A stretch of 64,000 bases of DNA from the NCBI RefSeq assembly GCF_003048675.2, contig NZ_CP060707.1:434001-498000 (forward strand), read 5' to 3'. The notes under the pieces were generated by a model. That model ran no database searches. It was not told where the DNA came from and worked only from the letters and a program-made list of their open reading frames with translations. Below are positions 29,072-38,671 of this stretch, one piece after another. Each line of letters starts with the position of its first letter. Position 1 is the first letter of the stretch. The translations under genes were made by a program, and so were the position numbers. The stretch is from Campylobacter concisus (GTDB lineage Bacteria; Campylobacterota; Campylobacteria; Campylobacterales; Campylobacteraceae).

Positions 29072-30271
29072 ATGAGTGATATTTTATCGATCAACGACCT
29101 TGAGCTTAATGGTGCAAAAGTCTTTATAAGGTGCGATTTTAACGTGCCTATGGACGAATTTTTAAACATTACCGACGACCGCAGGATCCGCTCGGCGATA
29201 CCAACTATCCGCTACTGCTTGGATAATGGCTGCAGCGTGGTTTTGGCTAGTCACTTAGGACGTCCAAAAAATGGCTATGAAGAGAAATTTTCACTTCAAG
29301 GCGTGGCAAAGAGGCTATCAAGGCTGCTTGATAGAGAGGTGATATTTGCTGAAGATGTGATCGGAAATGACGCTAAAACAAAGGCTGCGGCTCTAAAGCC
29401 AGGCGAAATTTTAATGATAGAAAATTTACGCTTTGAAAAGGGCGAAACCAAAAATGACGAGGCTTTGGCAAAAGAGCTTTCAGGCTTTGGCGAATTTTAC
29501 ATCAATGACGCATTTGGCGTTTGTCACAGGGCTCACGCATCGGTTGAAGCGATCACTAAATTTTACGATGAAAAGCATAAGGCAGCTGGATTTTTGTTGC
29601 AAAAAGAGATAAATTTCGCTCAAAATTTGATAAAACATCCATCACGTCCATTTGTCGCAGTCGTAGGTGGCTCAAAGGTGAGTGGCAAGCTTCAAGCCCT
29701 ACATAACCTTCTGCCACGCGTAGATAAGCTCATAATTGGCGGCGGTATGGCATTTACATTTTTAAAATCACTTGGCGAAAACATCGGAAATTCGCTCCTT
29801 GAGGAAGAGCTCATCGAAGATGCAAGGCAAATTTTACAAAAAGGCAAAGAGCTAGGAGTGAAAATCTACCTACCAGTAGATGTCGTCGCTGCTCAGACAT
29901 TTTCAGCTGAAAGTGCCGTAAAATATGTCCCAGCTCAAGAGATCCCAAATGGTTGGATGGGGCTTGACATCGGACCAGCGTCGATTAGGCTATTTAAAGA
30001 GGTCATCGCCGATGCGCAAACCATCTGGTGGAACGGACCTATGGGCGTTTTTGAGATGGATAAATTTAGCAAAGGTAGCATCAAAATGAGCCACGCTATC
30101 ATCGACACTCACGCGACAACCGTCGTTGGCGGTGGCGATACGGCTGACGTGGTCGAGCGTGCAGGCGACGCTGATGAGATGACATTTATCTCGACTGGCG
30201 GCGGTGCGAGCTTGGAGCTAATAGAAGGCAAAGAGTTGCCTGGCATAAAGCCGCTTAGAAAAGAGGAGTAG
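29072..30271 (+). CDS. pgk: Phosphoglycerate kinase
   Basis: 399 residues. It transfers phosphate between 1,3-bisphosphoglycerate and ADP. Family blocks are [55 protein letters not shown] and the [22 protein letters not shown] end. It starts 17 nt after gapA and is followed closely by tpiA. Confidence 0.98.
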   Translation: MSDILSINDLELNGAKVFIRCDFNVPMDEFLNITDDRRIRSAIPTIRYCLDNGCSVVLASHLGRPKNGYEEKFSLQGVAKRLSRLLDREVIFAEDVIGNDAKTKAAALKPGEILMIENLRFEKGETKNDEALAKELSGFGEFYINDAFGVCHRAHASVEAITKFYDEKHKAAGFLLQKEINFAQNLIKHPSRPFVAVVGGSKVSGKLQALHNLLPRVDKLIIGGGMAFTFLKSLGENIGNSLLEEELIEDARQILQKGKELGVKIYLPVDVVAAQTFSAESAVKYVPAQEIPNGWMGLDIGPASIRLFKEVIADAQTIWWNGPMGVFEMDKFSKGSIKMSHAIIDTHATTVVGGGDTADVVERAGDADEMTFISTGGGASLELIEGKELPGIKPLRKEE

Positions 30272-30274
30272 GTC

Positions 30275-30958
30275 TTGAAATTTCTAGCGAATTTAAAGTG
30301 CAACCACACAAGAGAGAGCTTTAGAGAGTACGCGAAAATTTTAGATGCAAATTTAAGCATAAACGATGATGTGAGCGTATTTGCTCCAGCTAGTGCCTTT
30401 AATGAAAAAAGGCATCTTTTTAGGCTTGGAGCGCAGAATTTCTACCCGTGCGAGAGTGGGGCATTTACAGGCGAGATCGGCAAGGCTATGCTTGATGAAT
30501 TTGATATCAAAGACGTGCTGATCGGCCACTCTGAGAGGCGTGAAATTTTAAAAGAGAGCGAGGAGTTTTTGCGAGCGAAATTTGATTTTGCTACAAAAAA
30601 TGGCTGGAATATCATCTACTGCATAGGTGAAAATTTAAGCACAAATGAAAGCGGAGCGACCAAAGAATTTCTAAGCCGCCAGCTTGAAAATATAGACCTT
30701 GGCTATGAAAATTTAGTCATCGCCTACGAGCCGATCTGGGCGATAGGAACTGGCAGGAGTGCTGGCATAGAGCAGATAGATGAGGTGCTAAGTTTTTTAA
30801 AAACAAAGGCAAACGTGCCGCTACTTTACGGCGGAAGCGTCAATGCAGCAAACATCGCTGATATCGCAGGTATAAAGAGCTGCGATGGGGTTTTGGTAGG
30901 GACAGCCAGCTGGGATGCGAATAATTTTCTAGGGCTTATTAGCGCGGCATCTCGCTGA
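30275..30958 (+). CDS. tpiA: Triosephosphate isomerase
   Basis: 227 residues, on the short side as in other Campylobacter. It starts with TTG 3 nt after pgk, with AGAGGAG upstream. Catalytic His85 is in IGHSERR and Glu152 in [11 protein letters not shown], with NLKCN at residues 6-10 supplying the active-site asparagine/lysine. The phosphate loop LYGGSVN is present. Confidence 0.96.
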   Translation: MKFLANLKCNHTRESFREYAKILDANLSINDDVSVFAPASAFNEKRHLFRLGAQNFYPCESGAFTGEIGKAMLDEFDIKDVLIGHSERREILKESEEFLRAKFDFATKNGWNIIYCIGENLSTNESGATKEFLSRQLENIDLGYENLVIAYEPIWAIGTGRSAGIEQIDEVLSFLKTKANVPLLYGGSVNAANIADIAGIKSCDGVLVGTASWDANNFLGLISAASR

Positions 30959-30975
30959 TAAATTTAAACGATCTT

Positions 30976-31027
30976 GCAAATTTCACCCTGCGACAGGCTA
31001 CTTGCCTAGTCTTGGGATGAAATTTGC
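30976..31027 (+). terminator. Long hairpin downstream of tpiA
   Basis: GCAAATTTCA pairs perfectly with TGAAATTTGC, then CC/GG continue the stem after one mismatch, with an inner AGGC/GCCT hairpin. No T-run follows, so it may end the gapA-tpiA transcript with Rho or act as a processing or stability element. Confidence 0.45.
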
Positions 31028-31072
31028 TGCGAAACATTTAAATTTACCTAGCGATATATCCGCTTGTTGGTT

Positions 31073-31991
<919 letters not shown>

Positions 31992-32004
31992 TAACCTATA
32001 TATA

Positions 32005-32038
32005 AATTTGGCGGGGCGGCTCGCCAAATTCTTCTTTT
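32005..32038 (+). terminator. Rho-independent terminator of fabI
   Basis: A 9-bp perfect stem AATTTGGCG/CGCCAAATT with an 8-nt loop is followed by CTTCTTTT, just after the fabI stop. Confidence 0.7.
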
Positions 32039-32070
32039 AAATTTCACCAAATTTATCGCAAGGACAGAAA

Positions 32071-32736
32071 ATGAGAGCTTTAGATGAGCTTATAGACACA
32101 AATGAGCCAGGCTGGGCGCTGATCGAAGAGTGGCTAAAAGAGGCCAAAAACGACTATGAAATTTTGCCTTGCGATGAGAGCAGGGCGCAAAGTGAGCTTT
32201 TGGGACTTCAGGTAACTACTCGCTCGCCGATGGGAGCGCTTGTTTATGGGTGCGGCGGCATAGTGATAGATGGCGGCTGGCTGCGTGTGCTTGGCTCTGG
32301 ATGTGAGCAGATGAAGCGCGGAATTTACAGCTTCAACCTTGGCAAAAGCTTTAGCCAAGCAGGGCAGATGCCTGGCTATTTGCTCGTGGCGGACGATGTT
32401 TTGGGCGGATTTTTCGCGGTAAATGGCGGCGCCTTTGTTGGTAAAGCTGGCAACGTCTTTTACTACGCACCAGATAGTGGCAAATGGGAAGATACGCAGC
32501 TTGGCTACTCGCAGTTTTTATACTGGGCGCTAAGTGGGGATATATCTAAATTTTACGAGCTTTACCGCTGGGATGGCTGGCGCGAGGATGTGAGAGATTT
32601 TAACCTTGATAAGGTGATGTTTACGTTGCCGCCACTTCTTTGGCAAGACGCCGACGTAAGGCTAAGACTAAAAGATATGAAAAAAGATGGCATTGGTATC
32701 GATGAGTATTTTGTTTCTTTGTTTAAGGGTGAGTAA
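32071..32736 (+). CDS. DUF2625 family protein
   Basis: 221 residues, soluble. It has the family look of DUF2625: N-terminal LDELIDTNEPGWALIEEW, a Gly-rich middle with VLGSGCEQMKRGIYSFN, VADDVLGGFFAVNGGAF, a FYYAPDSGKWEDT segment, and a C-terminal WDGWREDV. The function is unknown. It stands alone between fabI and a dispersed repeat, which suggests acquisition. Confidence 0.8.
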   Translation: MRALDELIDTNEPGWALIEEWLKEAKNDYEILPCDESRAQSELLGLQVTTRSPMGALVYGCGGIVIDGGWLRVLGSGCEQMKRGIYSFNLGKSFSQAGQMPGYLLVADDVLGGFFAVNGGAFVGKAGNVFYYAPDSGKWEDTQLGYSQFLYWALSGDISKFYELYRWDGWREDVRDFNLDKVMFTLPPLLWQDADVRLRLKDMKKDGIGIDEYFVSLFKGE

Positions 32737-32755
32737 TAGATAAATTTTAGTAGTT

Positions 32756-32872
32756 TTGCAAATTTTAAAATTCCACTCACTCGCAAGAATTGACTACTAA
32801 AATTTGGCTTCACTTACAGCTTAGCTCAAATTTTAGAGCCGAAATTACTCGTTCATGAAATTTTAAAATTTG
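32756..32872 (+). repeat. Dispersed 117-bp intergenic repeat, copy A
   Basis: From TTGCAAATTTT to AAAATTTG. It matches 44426-44543 almost base for base over 117-118 nt, with a handful of substitutions and one indel near the left end, and 44164-44216 over its right half. It lies between the DUF2625-like gene and the flavin oxidoreductase and contains no convincing gene. Confidence 0.9.
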
Positions 32873-32965
32873 TTTGAACTTTCTAAGTCGCAAGAGATAA
32901 ATTCCTGCAAATCCAAAAATTTAAACAAATATCTTAAAATAACCAAAAAATTTAAAGGAAATTTC

Positions 32966-33988
32966 ATGCAAAATAAGCTTTTTACGCCGCTTAAGATAGG
33001 TGGCATCGAGATCAAAAACCGCATTATCATGGCTCCTATGTGCATGTATGAGGTCAAAAAAGAGGATGGCCGCCCAAGGTGCTTTCACAAGCTACACTAC
33101 GCTACAAGGGCGATCGGCGGCGTTGGTATGATCATCGTTGAGGCGACAGCTGTTGAGACGCGCGGCAGGATCACTAAAAAAGACCTTGGGCTTTGGAGTG
33201 ACGAGCAGATCGAGGCTCACGCGGAGCTGGTAAAAGGCTGCGCTAAATATGGCGCCAAAATGGCCGTTCAGCTTGCTCACGCTGGCAGAAAGGGCACGTG
33301 TGATGGCATTATTGCGCCAAGTGAGATCAAATTTAGCGATGACTACGCCACGCCAAAAGAGATGAACGCACAGGATATCGCAAGCGTAAAGCAAAGCTTC
33401 GTAGATGCCGCAGTGCGTGCAAAGAGCGCAGGATATGAGGCCGTGGAGATACACGCGGCGCATGGATATTTGATAAACCAATTTTTATGCGCTGGCACAA
33501 ATAAGCGAAGTGACGAATACGGAGGCGCTTTTGAAAACCGCATAAGGCTGCTGCTTGAAATTTTAAGAGAGATCAAGGCTGGTGCTAATATCACTATTGG
33601 TGTTAGGATAAGTGCAAGTAGCTGGCTTAAGTGCGACTGGGACGTAGAAGAGAGCGTAAAGCTAGCACGTGAGCTAGAGAAAAATGGAGCTGACTTTATC
33701 CACGTCTCATCTGGCGGAGTTTATGCAAAAGTTGATAGCGCGCCAAAATTTACACCACTTTATCAGGCTGGCTACGCAAAAACGGTGAAAAACGCAGTTA
33801 AAATTCCAGTCTTTGCAGTCGGCCTTATCACAAAGGCAAGCGAGTGCGAGGCGCTGCTACTTGGCGATGTCTGCGACGGCGTGGCGCTTGGTAGAGAGCT
33901 ACTACGCAACCCATATTTTTCTTTTGGCGCCATGAAAGAATTTGGCGAAAGCGAAAAGATAGAAAACGCCTATAAAAGGGCATACTAA
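32966..33988 (+). CDS. Old Yellow Enzyme family NADH:flavin oxidoreductase
   Basis: 340 residues from ATG 32966, which has AAAGGAA upstream; the longer reading enters the repeat. TIM barrel binding FMN, close to YqjM: PLKIGGIEIKNRIIMAPMCMYE with the YqjM-type cysteine, QLAHAGRKG, EIHAAHGYLINQFL, NRSDEYGG-like TNKRSDEYGG, and VGVRIS-type GVRISAS. It reduces activated alkenes; the natural substrate is unknown. Confidence 0.9.
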   Translation: MQNKLFTPLKIGGIEIKNRIIMAPMCMYEVKKEDGRPRCFHKLHYATRAIGGVGMIIVEATAVETRGRITKKDLGLWSDEQIEAHAELVKGCAKYGAKMAVQLAHAGRKGTCDGIIAPSEIKFSDDYATPKEMNAQDIASVKQSFVDAAVRAKSAGYEAVEIHAAHGYLINQFLCAGTNKRSDEYGGAFENRIRLLLEILREIKAGANITIGVRISASSWLKCDWDVEESVKLARELEKNGADFIHVSSGGVYAKVDSAPKFTPLYQAGYAKTVKNAVKIPVFAVGLITKASECEALLLGDVCDGVALGRELLRNPYFSFGAMKEFGESEKIENAYKRAY

Positions 33989-33995
33989 GATTTTA

Positions 33996-34022
33996 TGGCA
34001 AGGTGAGAGCCTTGCCAAATTT
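33996..34022 (+). terminator. Probable terminator after the Old Yellow Enzyme gene
   Basis: Perfect 8-bp stem TGGCAAGG/CCTTGCCA with a 6-nt loop is followed by AATTTCAC, then TTTT. Confidence 0.5.
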
Positions 34023-34118
34023 CACTTTTACACAGCCTATTTTTCACGCTCTGCTTTTTGCTGTTTGATTTAAATTTAATATAGTATCATTTGTGCAACT
34101 AAACTTTCAGGGGAAAAA

Positions 34119-35465
34119 ATGAGGCAAAAGCACTTTGAAGTGGCAATTGTTGGAGCGGGCATTAGCGGGACGGCACTCTTTTACGAGTTGGCTGCATTTA
34201 GCGATATAAAAAAGGTCGCGCTTTTAGAAAAATATGATGGCGTAGCGACGCTAAATTCAAGCGGCAAGGGCAACTCACAGACCATCCACTGCGGCGATAT
34301 CGAGACAAACTACACGCTAGAAAAGGCAAAAAAAGTCTCACAAGTGGCAAATATGCCAGTAAAATACGCCCTAAAATACAACCTAGAGGGCAAATATATG
34401 TTTGCTCATCAAAAGATGACGCTAGCCATCGGAGATGCCGAAGTAGAGCGCATCAAGGAGCGATATGAGAGTTTTAAAGAGTTATTTCCTTATCTTGAAA
34501 TTTATGACAAAGAGAAGTTAAAGCAGATCGAGCCAAATGTCGTTTTTGACGCAAATGGCAATGAACGTCCTGAAAATATCATCGCAATAGGCGCGCAAAA
34601 TGGCCAGTACACTACGATGGACTTTGGCGGCGTGGCAAATTCGCTCGTGCAAAATGCGCTAAATTTAGGCGGAGATGGCTATGAGATCAGCTTAAGCTCA
34701 GAAGTGACTGATACGAAAAAGGTGGGCGATGCCTTTCACATCAAGATAAATGACGGCGAGGTGATCACAGCAAACTACGTCGTAGTCGATGCTGGAGCGC
34801 ACTCGCTATTTCTAGCTCACAAGATGGGTTATGGGCTACATCTTAGCACGCTACCAGTTGCTGGAAGCTTTTACTTTGCTAACAAGCGCCTGCTAAACGG
34901 CAAAGTCTATATGGTGCAAAACGACAAGCTGCCATTTGCCGCACTCCACGGCGACCCAGATATCCTAGCTAATGGCAACACTCGCTTTGGTCCAACTGCC
35001 CTTGTCATACCAAAGCTTGAGAGATTTCACGGCTGTTCTAGCTTTTTTGACTTTTTAAAGTGCTTAAAATTTGACAAAAATGTCCTTGAAGTCTTTACAA
35101 ATTTACTAAAAGACGAGGATATAAGGTCCTATATACTAAGAAATTTCTTATTTGAAGTGCCATTTATCAACAAAAAAGAATTTGTTAAAGACGCTAGAAA
35201 GATCGTGCCAAGTCTAAGCGAAAATGACCTAAGCTACGCTGTAAATTTTGGTGGCGTAAGGCCGCAGGTGATCGACCGCAATAAAAAAAGGCTCGAGCTT
35301 GGTGAGGGCAAGATCAGCACAGGCGAGGGCATAAGCTTTAACATGACGCCAAGCCCGGGGGCTACTAGCTGTTTTGAAACGGCGAGGGCTGATATGGAGG
35401 AAATTTGCAAATTTTTGGGCAAAAATTTCGACGAAGATAAATTTAACGCCGAGTTTTTTGGGTAG
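34119..35465 (+). CDS. mqo: Malate:quinone oxidoreductase
   Basis: 448 residues, FAD-dependent and peripheral to the membrane. It oxidises malate to oxaloacetate, passing electrons to menaquinone. The dinucleotide site is VAIVGAGISGTAL; then SSGKGNSQTIHCGDIETNY, NGQYTTMDFGG, and GGVRPQVID near the C-terminus with a SPGATSCFETA end typical of MQO-like enzymes. A strong AGGGG site precedes the start. In Campylobacter an Mqo-type enzyme is part of the citric-acid cycle. Confidence 0.88.
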   Translation: MRQKHFEVAIVGAGISGTALFYELAAFSDIKKVALLEKYDGVATLNSSGKGNSQTIHCGDIETNYTLEKAKKVSQVANMPVKYALKYNLEGKYMFAHQKMTLAIGDAEVERIKERYESFKELFPYLEIYDKEKLKQIEPNVVFDANGNERPENIIAIGAQNGQYTTMDFGGVANSLVQNALNLGGDGYEISLSSEVTDTKKVGDAFHIKINDGEVITANYVVVDAGAHSLFLAHKMGYGLHLSTLPVAGSFYFANKRLLNGKVYMVQNDKLPFAALHGDPDILANGNTRFGPTALVIPKLERFHGCSSFFDFLKCLKFDKNVLEVFTNLLKDEDIRSYILRNFLFEVPFINKKEFVKDARKIVPSLSENDLSYAVNFGGVRPQVIDRNKKRLELGEGKISTGEGISFNMTPSPGATSCFETARADMEEICKFLGKNFDEDKFNAEFFG

Positions 35466-35468
35466 AAA

Positions 35469-36182
35469 ATGGGAGTGTTTGATATTTTTAAAGGAGGTGC
35501 AGATATGCCAAAAACAGCACAACAAAGAAAAGATGAGAACATAAAAATTTTAAAGCAAGAGGGCATAGCGGTGCTTGAGAGCTTGCCGCTTCGCTATGAA
35601 AATAGCGAGGTTACGCCAAGAGATATTGACGAGATAATAAAGCGCGCAGTTTGCTCATTTACAGCGATCATGTGTGCTTGCACGATCCGTGATGAGGGCT
35701 CTTTGGGCAAAGAAAATATGGCGTGGGCAAAGAGCTTTTTAGGTGAAGCTTACGACGGACTAAGTGTAAAAGAAAAAGAGGTCGTTGAAGACAGAGCCGA
35801 TATGGACACGGCTGTGAATATGGGCTGGAAATATGAGTCGCTTTGGATCTTGCTTTGGGCGCTTGGCATAGCCGAAGATATCGGCCAGATGGATAAAATT
35901 TGCGACTGCGAGTTTGTGATGAATGTCTTTAAAGAGGGCGGGCTAAAAAGCCGCTCAAAGCTTCGCAGTATGGATGAAATTTTAAGTAAGCTCGATCTAG
36001 TTTATCGCTACCACTGGGCGTGCGTAAATGCAAGAGTAAATGGCACAAAGGCGGCTGGACTTGACGAAGAGGTCGTTATGGAGAGGCGTGCAGGGCTTGA
36101 GTGGCTATGCTGCAAAGGGCAGGAAAATGACGACTTGAGCGCTGAGTTTAACTGCTGGGACTATCCTGATCTAAACACTTGA
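35469..36182 (+). CDS. DUF4272 family protein
   Basis: 237 residues from the ATG 3 nt after mqo. An alternative ATG at 35505 has a stronger site (AAAGGAGG, 8 nt), and would give 225 residues. The family core is visible: RKDENIKILKQEG, a helical middle with CSFTAIMCACTIRDE, YESLWILLWALG, and a late DLVYRYHWACVNAR with RRAGLEWL. The function is unknown. It converges on tonB. Confidence 0.82.
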   Translation: MGVFDIFKGGADMPKTAQQRKDENIKILKQEGIAVLESLPLRYENSEVTPRDIDEIIKRAVCSFTAIMCACTIRDEGSLGKENMAWAKSFLGEAYDGLSVKEKEVVEDRADMDTAVNMGWKYESLWILLWALGIAEDIGQMDKICDCEFVMNVFKEGGLKSRSKLRSMDEILSKLDLVYRYHWACVNARVNGTKAAGLDEEVVMERRAGLEWLCCKGQENDDLSAEFNCWDYPDLNT

Positions 36183-36188
36183 TATAAG

Positions 36189-36218
36189 AAATTTTAAGCT
36201 CAAATGAGCTTAAAATTT
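36189..36218. terminator. Bidirectional terminator between DUF4272 gene and tonB
   Basis: A perfect 14-bp stem (AAATTTTAAGCTCA and its complement) with a 2-nt loop has T-rich sequence on both sides. It overlaps the tonB stop. Confidence 0.8.
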
Positions 36219-37023
36219 ATTTTAATGTAAATGCTATCGGAAAGCGAAGATAGCGAGCTTCTTTTGGCTTTGGAAACTCAGAGCTTGCTTTTTTGACATT
36301 TTCTAAAGCACCGTTGTCAAGCGACTCAAAGCCTGAACTTTTAGTAACCTTTAGCTCGTCTATGCTGCTGTCTGTTTTAAGCAAAAATCTAACTTCAACA
36401 ACGCCTTGATGCTTCATCCTTCTAGCGTTATTTGGGTAGTTTTTATGCTTTTTCACAGCTGCTATAACCTTGCTAAAGTCCTCATCACTTTGCGCGTTTG
36501 ATAAATTTAACTCTTGGGCTACTTTTTGGGCTGGAGCTGCGGCGATAGACTTATTATTTGCTGGTAAATTTGAATTTACAGCAGGTGCTGGCGTCGCGGT
36601 AGGAGCTGGCGCAGTGATAGCAGGTTTTGGCTCCACCTTTGGCTCAGGGCGAGGCTCAGGCTTTGGCAGTGGCTTTTTCTCCACCTTTTTTGGCTCAGGT
36701 TTAGGCTTTTCTATCTTTTTTGGCTCTGTTTTTGGTAGTGGTTTTGGCTCAGGCTTAGGTTTTGGTTTTGGCGGCTCTGGCGGTGGTGGTGGAGCTGGGG
36801 GTGTTGGCTCTGGTATCATCACTTGTTCGCTTATCTGCGGAGCCGTAGTTTGCGGCACCGGAGTAAAAGAATTTAGAGCTATTTTTATAGGTTTTTGCTC
36901 GCCTATCTTTATCTCACTAAAATTATGTGAAAGCAAGAAATAAGCCGCTGCCACGTGCACTATTGCTGATACCGCTAGGCCACTATAGTTTGAAATTTTA
37001 CTCAGAGATTGTTTGGATTGCAA
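36217..37023 (-). CDS. tonB: TonB energy transducer
   Basis: 268 residues. One N-terminal membrane helix (SGLAVSAIVHVAAAYFLL, with the conserved Ser-His face) is followed by a 90-residue Pro/Lys/Glu spacer spanning the periplasm. The C-terminal TonB domain follows (YPNNARRMKHQGVVEVRFL and SSGFESLDNGALENV). It delivers proton-motive energy to outer-membrane iron receptors. Its start overlaps exbD by 26 nt. Confidence 0.95.
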   Translation of the reverse strand: MQSKQSLSKISNYSGLAVSAIVHVAAAYFLLSHNFSEIKIGEQKPIKIALNSFTPVPQTTAPQISEQVMIPEPTPPAPPPPPEPPKPKPKPEPKPLPKTEPKKIEKPKPEPKKVEKKPLPKPEPRPEPKVEPKPAITAPAPTATPAPAVNSNLPANNKSIAAAPAQKVAQELNLSNAQSDEDFSKVIAAVKKHKNYPNNARRMKHQGVVEVRFLLKTDSSIDELKVTKSSGFESLDNGALENVKKASSEFPKPKEARYLRFPIAFTLK

Positions 37024-37381
37024 AGTTTTCGTGACCTTTTTCTTTTAAGATATCAATTACTTTGACAAAGCTGTCAAATTTAGCGTTTTTGTCGCTTTTT
37101 AGCTGCACTAAAGTCTTAGTATCAATGGCATTTAGCTTATCTTTCAGCTCATCTTCCGAAATTTCCGCGTCATCTATAAAAAATTTATTATCTTTATCGA
37201 TAACGACACTCACTTTTTTCTCGTCCTCTTTGATCTGCTCGGTGCTGCTCGCACTTGGTAGATCGACTGCGATCTTGCCCTGGGCGATGAAGGTCGAGAT
37301 GCTTAGCACGATGGCTAGCAAAACGAGCATGATATCGATAAATGGGACGATATTTAGCCCATCTTTTTTATTTAGACGCAT
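36998..37381 (-). CDS. exbD: Biopolymer transport protein ExbD
   Basis: 127 residues. The N-terminal membrane helix has the essential aspartate in NIVPFIDIMLVLLAIVL, and the periplasmic domain follows (VQLKSDKNAKFDSFV). It is the proton-channel partner of ExbB. It overlaps exbB by 14 nt and tonB by 26 nt, so the three are translated together. Confidence 0.96.
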   Translation of the reverse strand: MRLNKKDGLNIVPFIDIMLVLLAIVLSISTFIAQGKIAVDLPSASSTEQIKEDEKKVSVVIDKDNKFFIDDAEISEDELKDKLNAIDTKTLVQLKSDKNAKFDSFVKVIDILKEKGHENFAIQTISE

Positions 37382-37796
37382 TTTTGGCCTTGTATCTGTT
37401 TATCATGACATCGACTTTTCTAACAAAGCCATTGTAGATCATGAGCGTCGGGATCGCCACAAGTAGGCCAAATGCAGTCGCTTTTAGTGCTAAAGATAGG
37501 CCGATCATGATACTTTTTGTATCGATGCCGCCAGCCATACCCATGTCATAAAATGTGATCATTATGCCAGCAACCGTGCCAAGAAGTCCGATATATGGGG
37601 CGTTTGAGTAGATGATATAAAGTGTGGTTAAATTTTTTGTCAGCGCCCCATCGAGCTCTTCAATGTTTTTGTAGCTATTTATATTGACGCGTGAGTAAAA
37701 AATGATACGCTCTATCGTATACCAAAGCACAAAAAAGCTCATAACGCCCAAAATACCGATGATTATATAGTCAATGTTGTGTTTTAAAAGTTCCAT
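37368..37796 (-). CDS. exbB: Biopolymer transport protein ExbB
   Basis: 142 residues, three membrane helices, the short form seen in epsilonproteobacteria. Landmarks are NAPYIGLLGTVAGIM and GLSLALKATAFGLLVAIPTLMIYN. It is first gene of exbB-exbD-tonB behind the promoter at 37827-37855. Confidence 0.95.
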   Translation of the reverse strand: MELLKHNIDYIIIGILGVMSFFVLWYTIERIIFYSRVNINSYKNIEELDGALTKNLTTLYIIYSNAPYIGLLGTVAGIMITFYDMGMAGGIDTKSIMIGLSLALKATAFGLLVAIPTLMIYNGFVRKVDVMINRYKAKNASK

Positions 37797-37826
37797 AATG
37801 CCTCTTATTTTTAAAATTTGAGCGTG

Positions 37827-37855
37827 ATTATAACTATATTGATAGTTAATGTCAA
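37827..37855 (-). promoter_or_regulatory. Consensus sigma-70 promoter with possible Fur box upstream of exbB
   Basis: On the minus strand, TTGACA (37855-37850), a 17-nt spacer and TATAAT (37832-37827) form a perfect consensus. A partly symmetrical 17-mer TTGATAGTTAATGTCAA covers 37839-37855, over the -35. Fur control is expected for TonB systems but inferred here. Confidence 0.65.
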
Positions 37856-38014
37856 ATATATTGTAAAAATGTAACCTAAAAATATTTTATAAGAAAAGAA
37901 ATTTAAAGAGAATAGATCTGAAATTAGCGCAAAACTATGTTATTAATTATATTAATACGATAGATAAGCGCTAAATCTTATAATTTGATAATTGTTTTTA
38001 ATATAAATATATGG

Positions 38015-38671
38015 CTAAATTTTTAGCTCTTTTACCACGCGTGCATTTAGTGCCATTTGCATGTGATGTAAAAATACATTTTGATAAAAGTCCCCACTAT
38101 GCCCTGGTGCGTCGTAGGTTTGCACCAAATTTGCAGGCACGATGATCTCCCTTTTTAAATTTTGCTCATTTGCGCTAAGTCTTAGGTGAGAAACAAGCTG
38201 ATAGATGCACATATCGGTGCAGTCGCCCATTACGACAAAGCTATCAAATTTACTTATAAATTTATTAAACTCCTGCGAATAAGCAATGCTAAGTGAGTTT
38301 TTATAAAAAGTCTTCATCTCATTAAAAAAGTCTAAATTTCGTAGCTCATCAACTGCCTCTGCTTCATTTTGCCCTTTTAAAGCATGAGCTGGAAAGCTCG
38401 CAAACTCAGCTGAATTTGGCTCATGAGCATCTTGGATGAGGACGCAGTTTTTAAGGTCAAATTTATCCCTTGCCAGCCTAAAAGTATCTGCTATGCCCTT
38501 TGAGAGCTCACCCACACGCTTGCTAGCTAGTGCGCCTTCACAACAAAAGCCATTTATCATATCAACGCTTATAAAGACCACTTTTTCGCTGCCATTTTTA
38601 AAAATTTCACTAAATTTAAGCGCTTTTAGGCCATTTTGCCACGCATTTAACTCATCTAAAATTTCACTCAT
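38015..38671 (-). CDS. Isochorismatase-family cysteine hydrolase
   Basis: 218 residues from the ATG at 38671, which has AAAGGAG and overlaps the flgS stop by one base. The nicotinamidase-like triad is visible: Asp37 in FISVDMING, a lysine near residue 124 (FYKNSLSIAYS), and the nucleophile in GDCTDMCI (Cys155). Candidate substrates are nicotinamide or other amides; the sequence does not settle it. It is encoded in the flgS transcript. Confidence 0.85.
   Translation of the reverse strand: MSEILDELNAWQNGLKALKFSEIFKNGSEKVVFISVDMINGFCCEGALASKRVGELSKGIADTFRLARDKFDLKNCVLIQDAHEPNSAEFASFPAHALKGQNEAEAVDELRNLDFFNEMKTFYKNSLSIAYSQEFNKFISKFDSFVVMGDCTDMCIYQLVSHLRLSANEQNLKREIIVPANLVQTYDAPGHSGDFYQNVFLHHMQMALNARVVKELKI

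Noticed and set aside
32562-32813. Minus-strand open frame beginning MKPNFSS, also present at 44272-44484
   Set aside because: Both starts lie inside the dispersed repeat and the frames diverge outside it, so they reflect the repeat and not a gene.
36470-36943. Glycine-rich 157-codon open frame on the plus strand
   Set aside because: It is the antisense of the Pro-rich spacer of tonB; proline codons read as glycine on the other strand.
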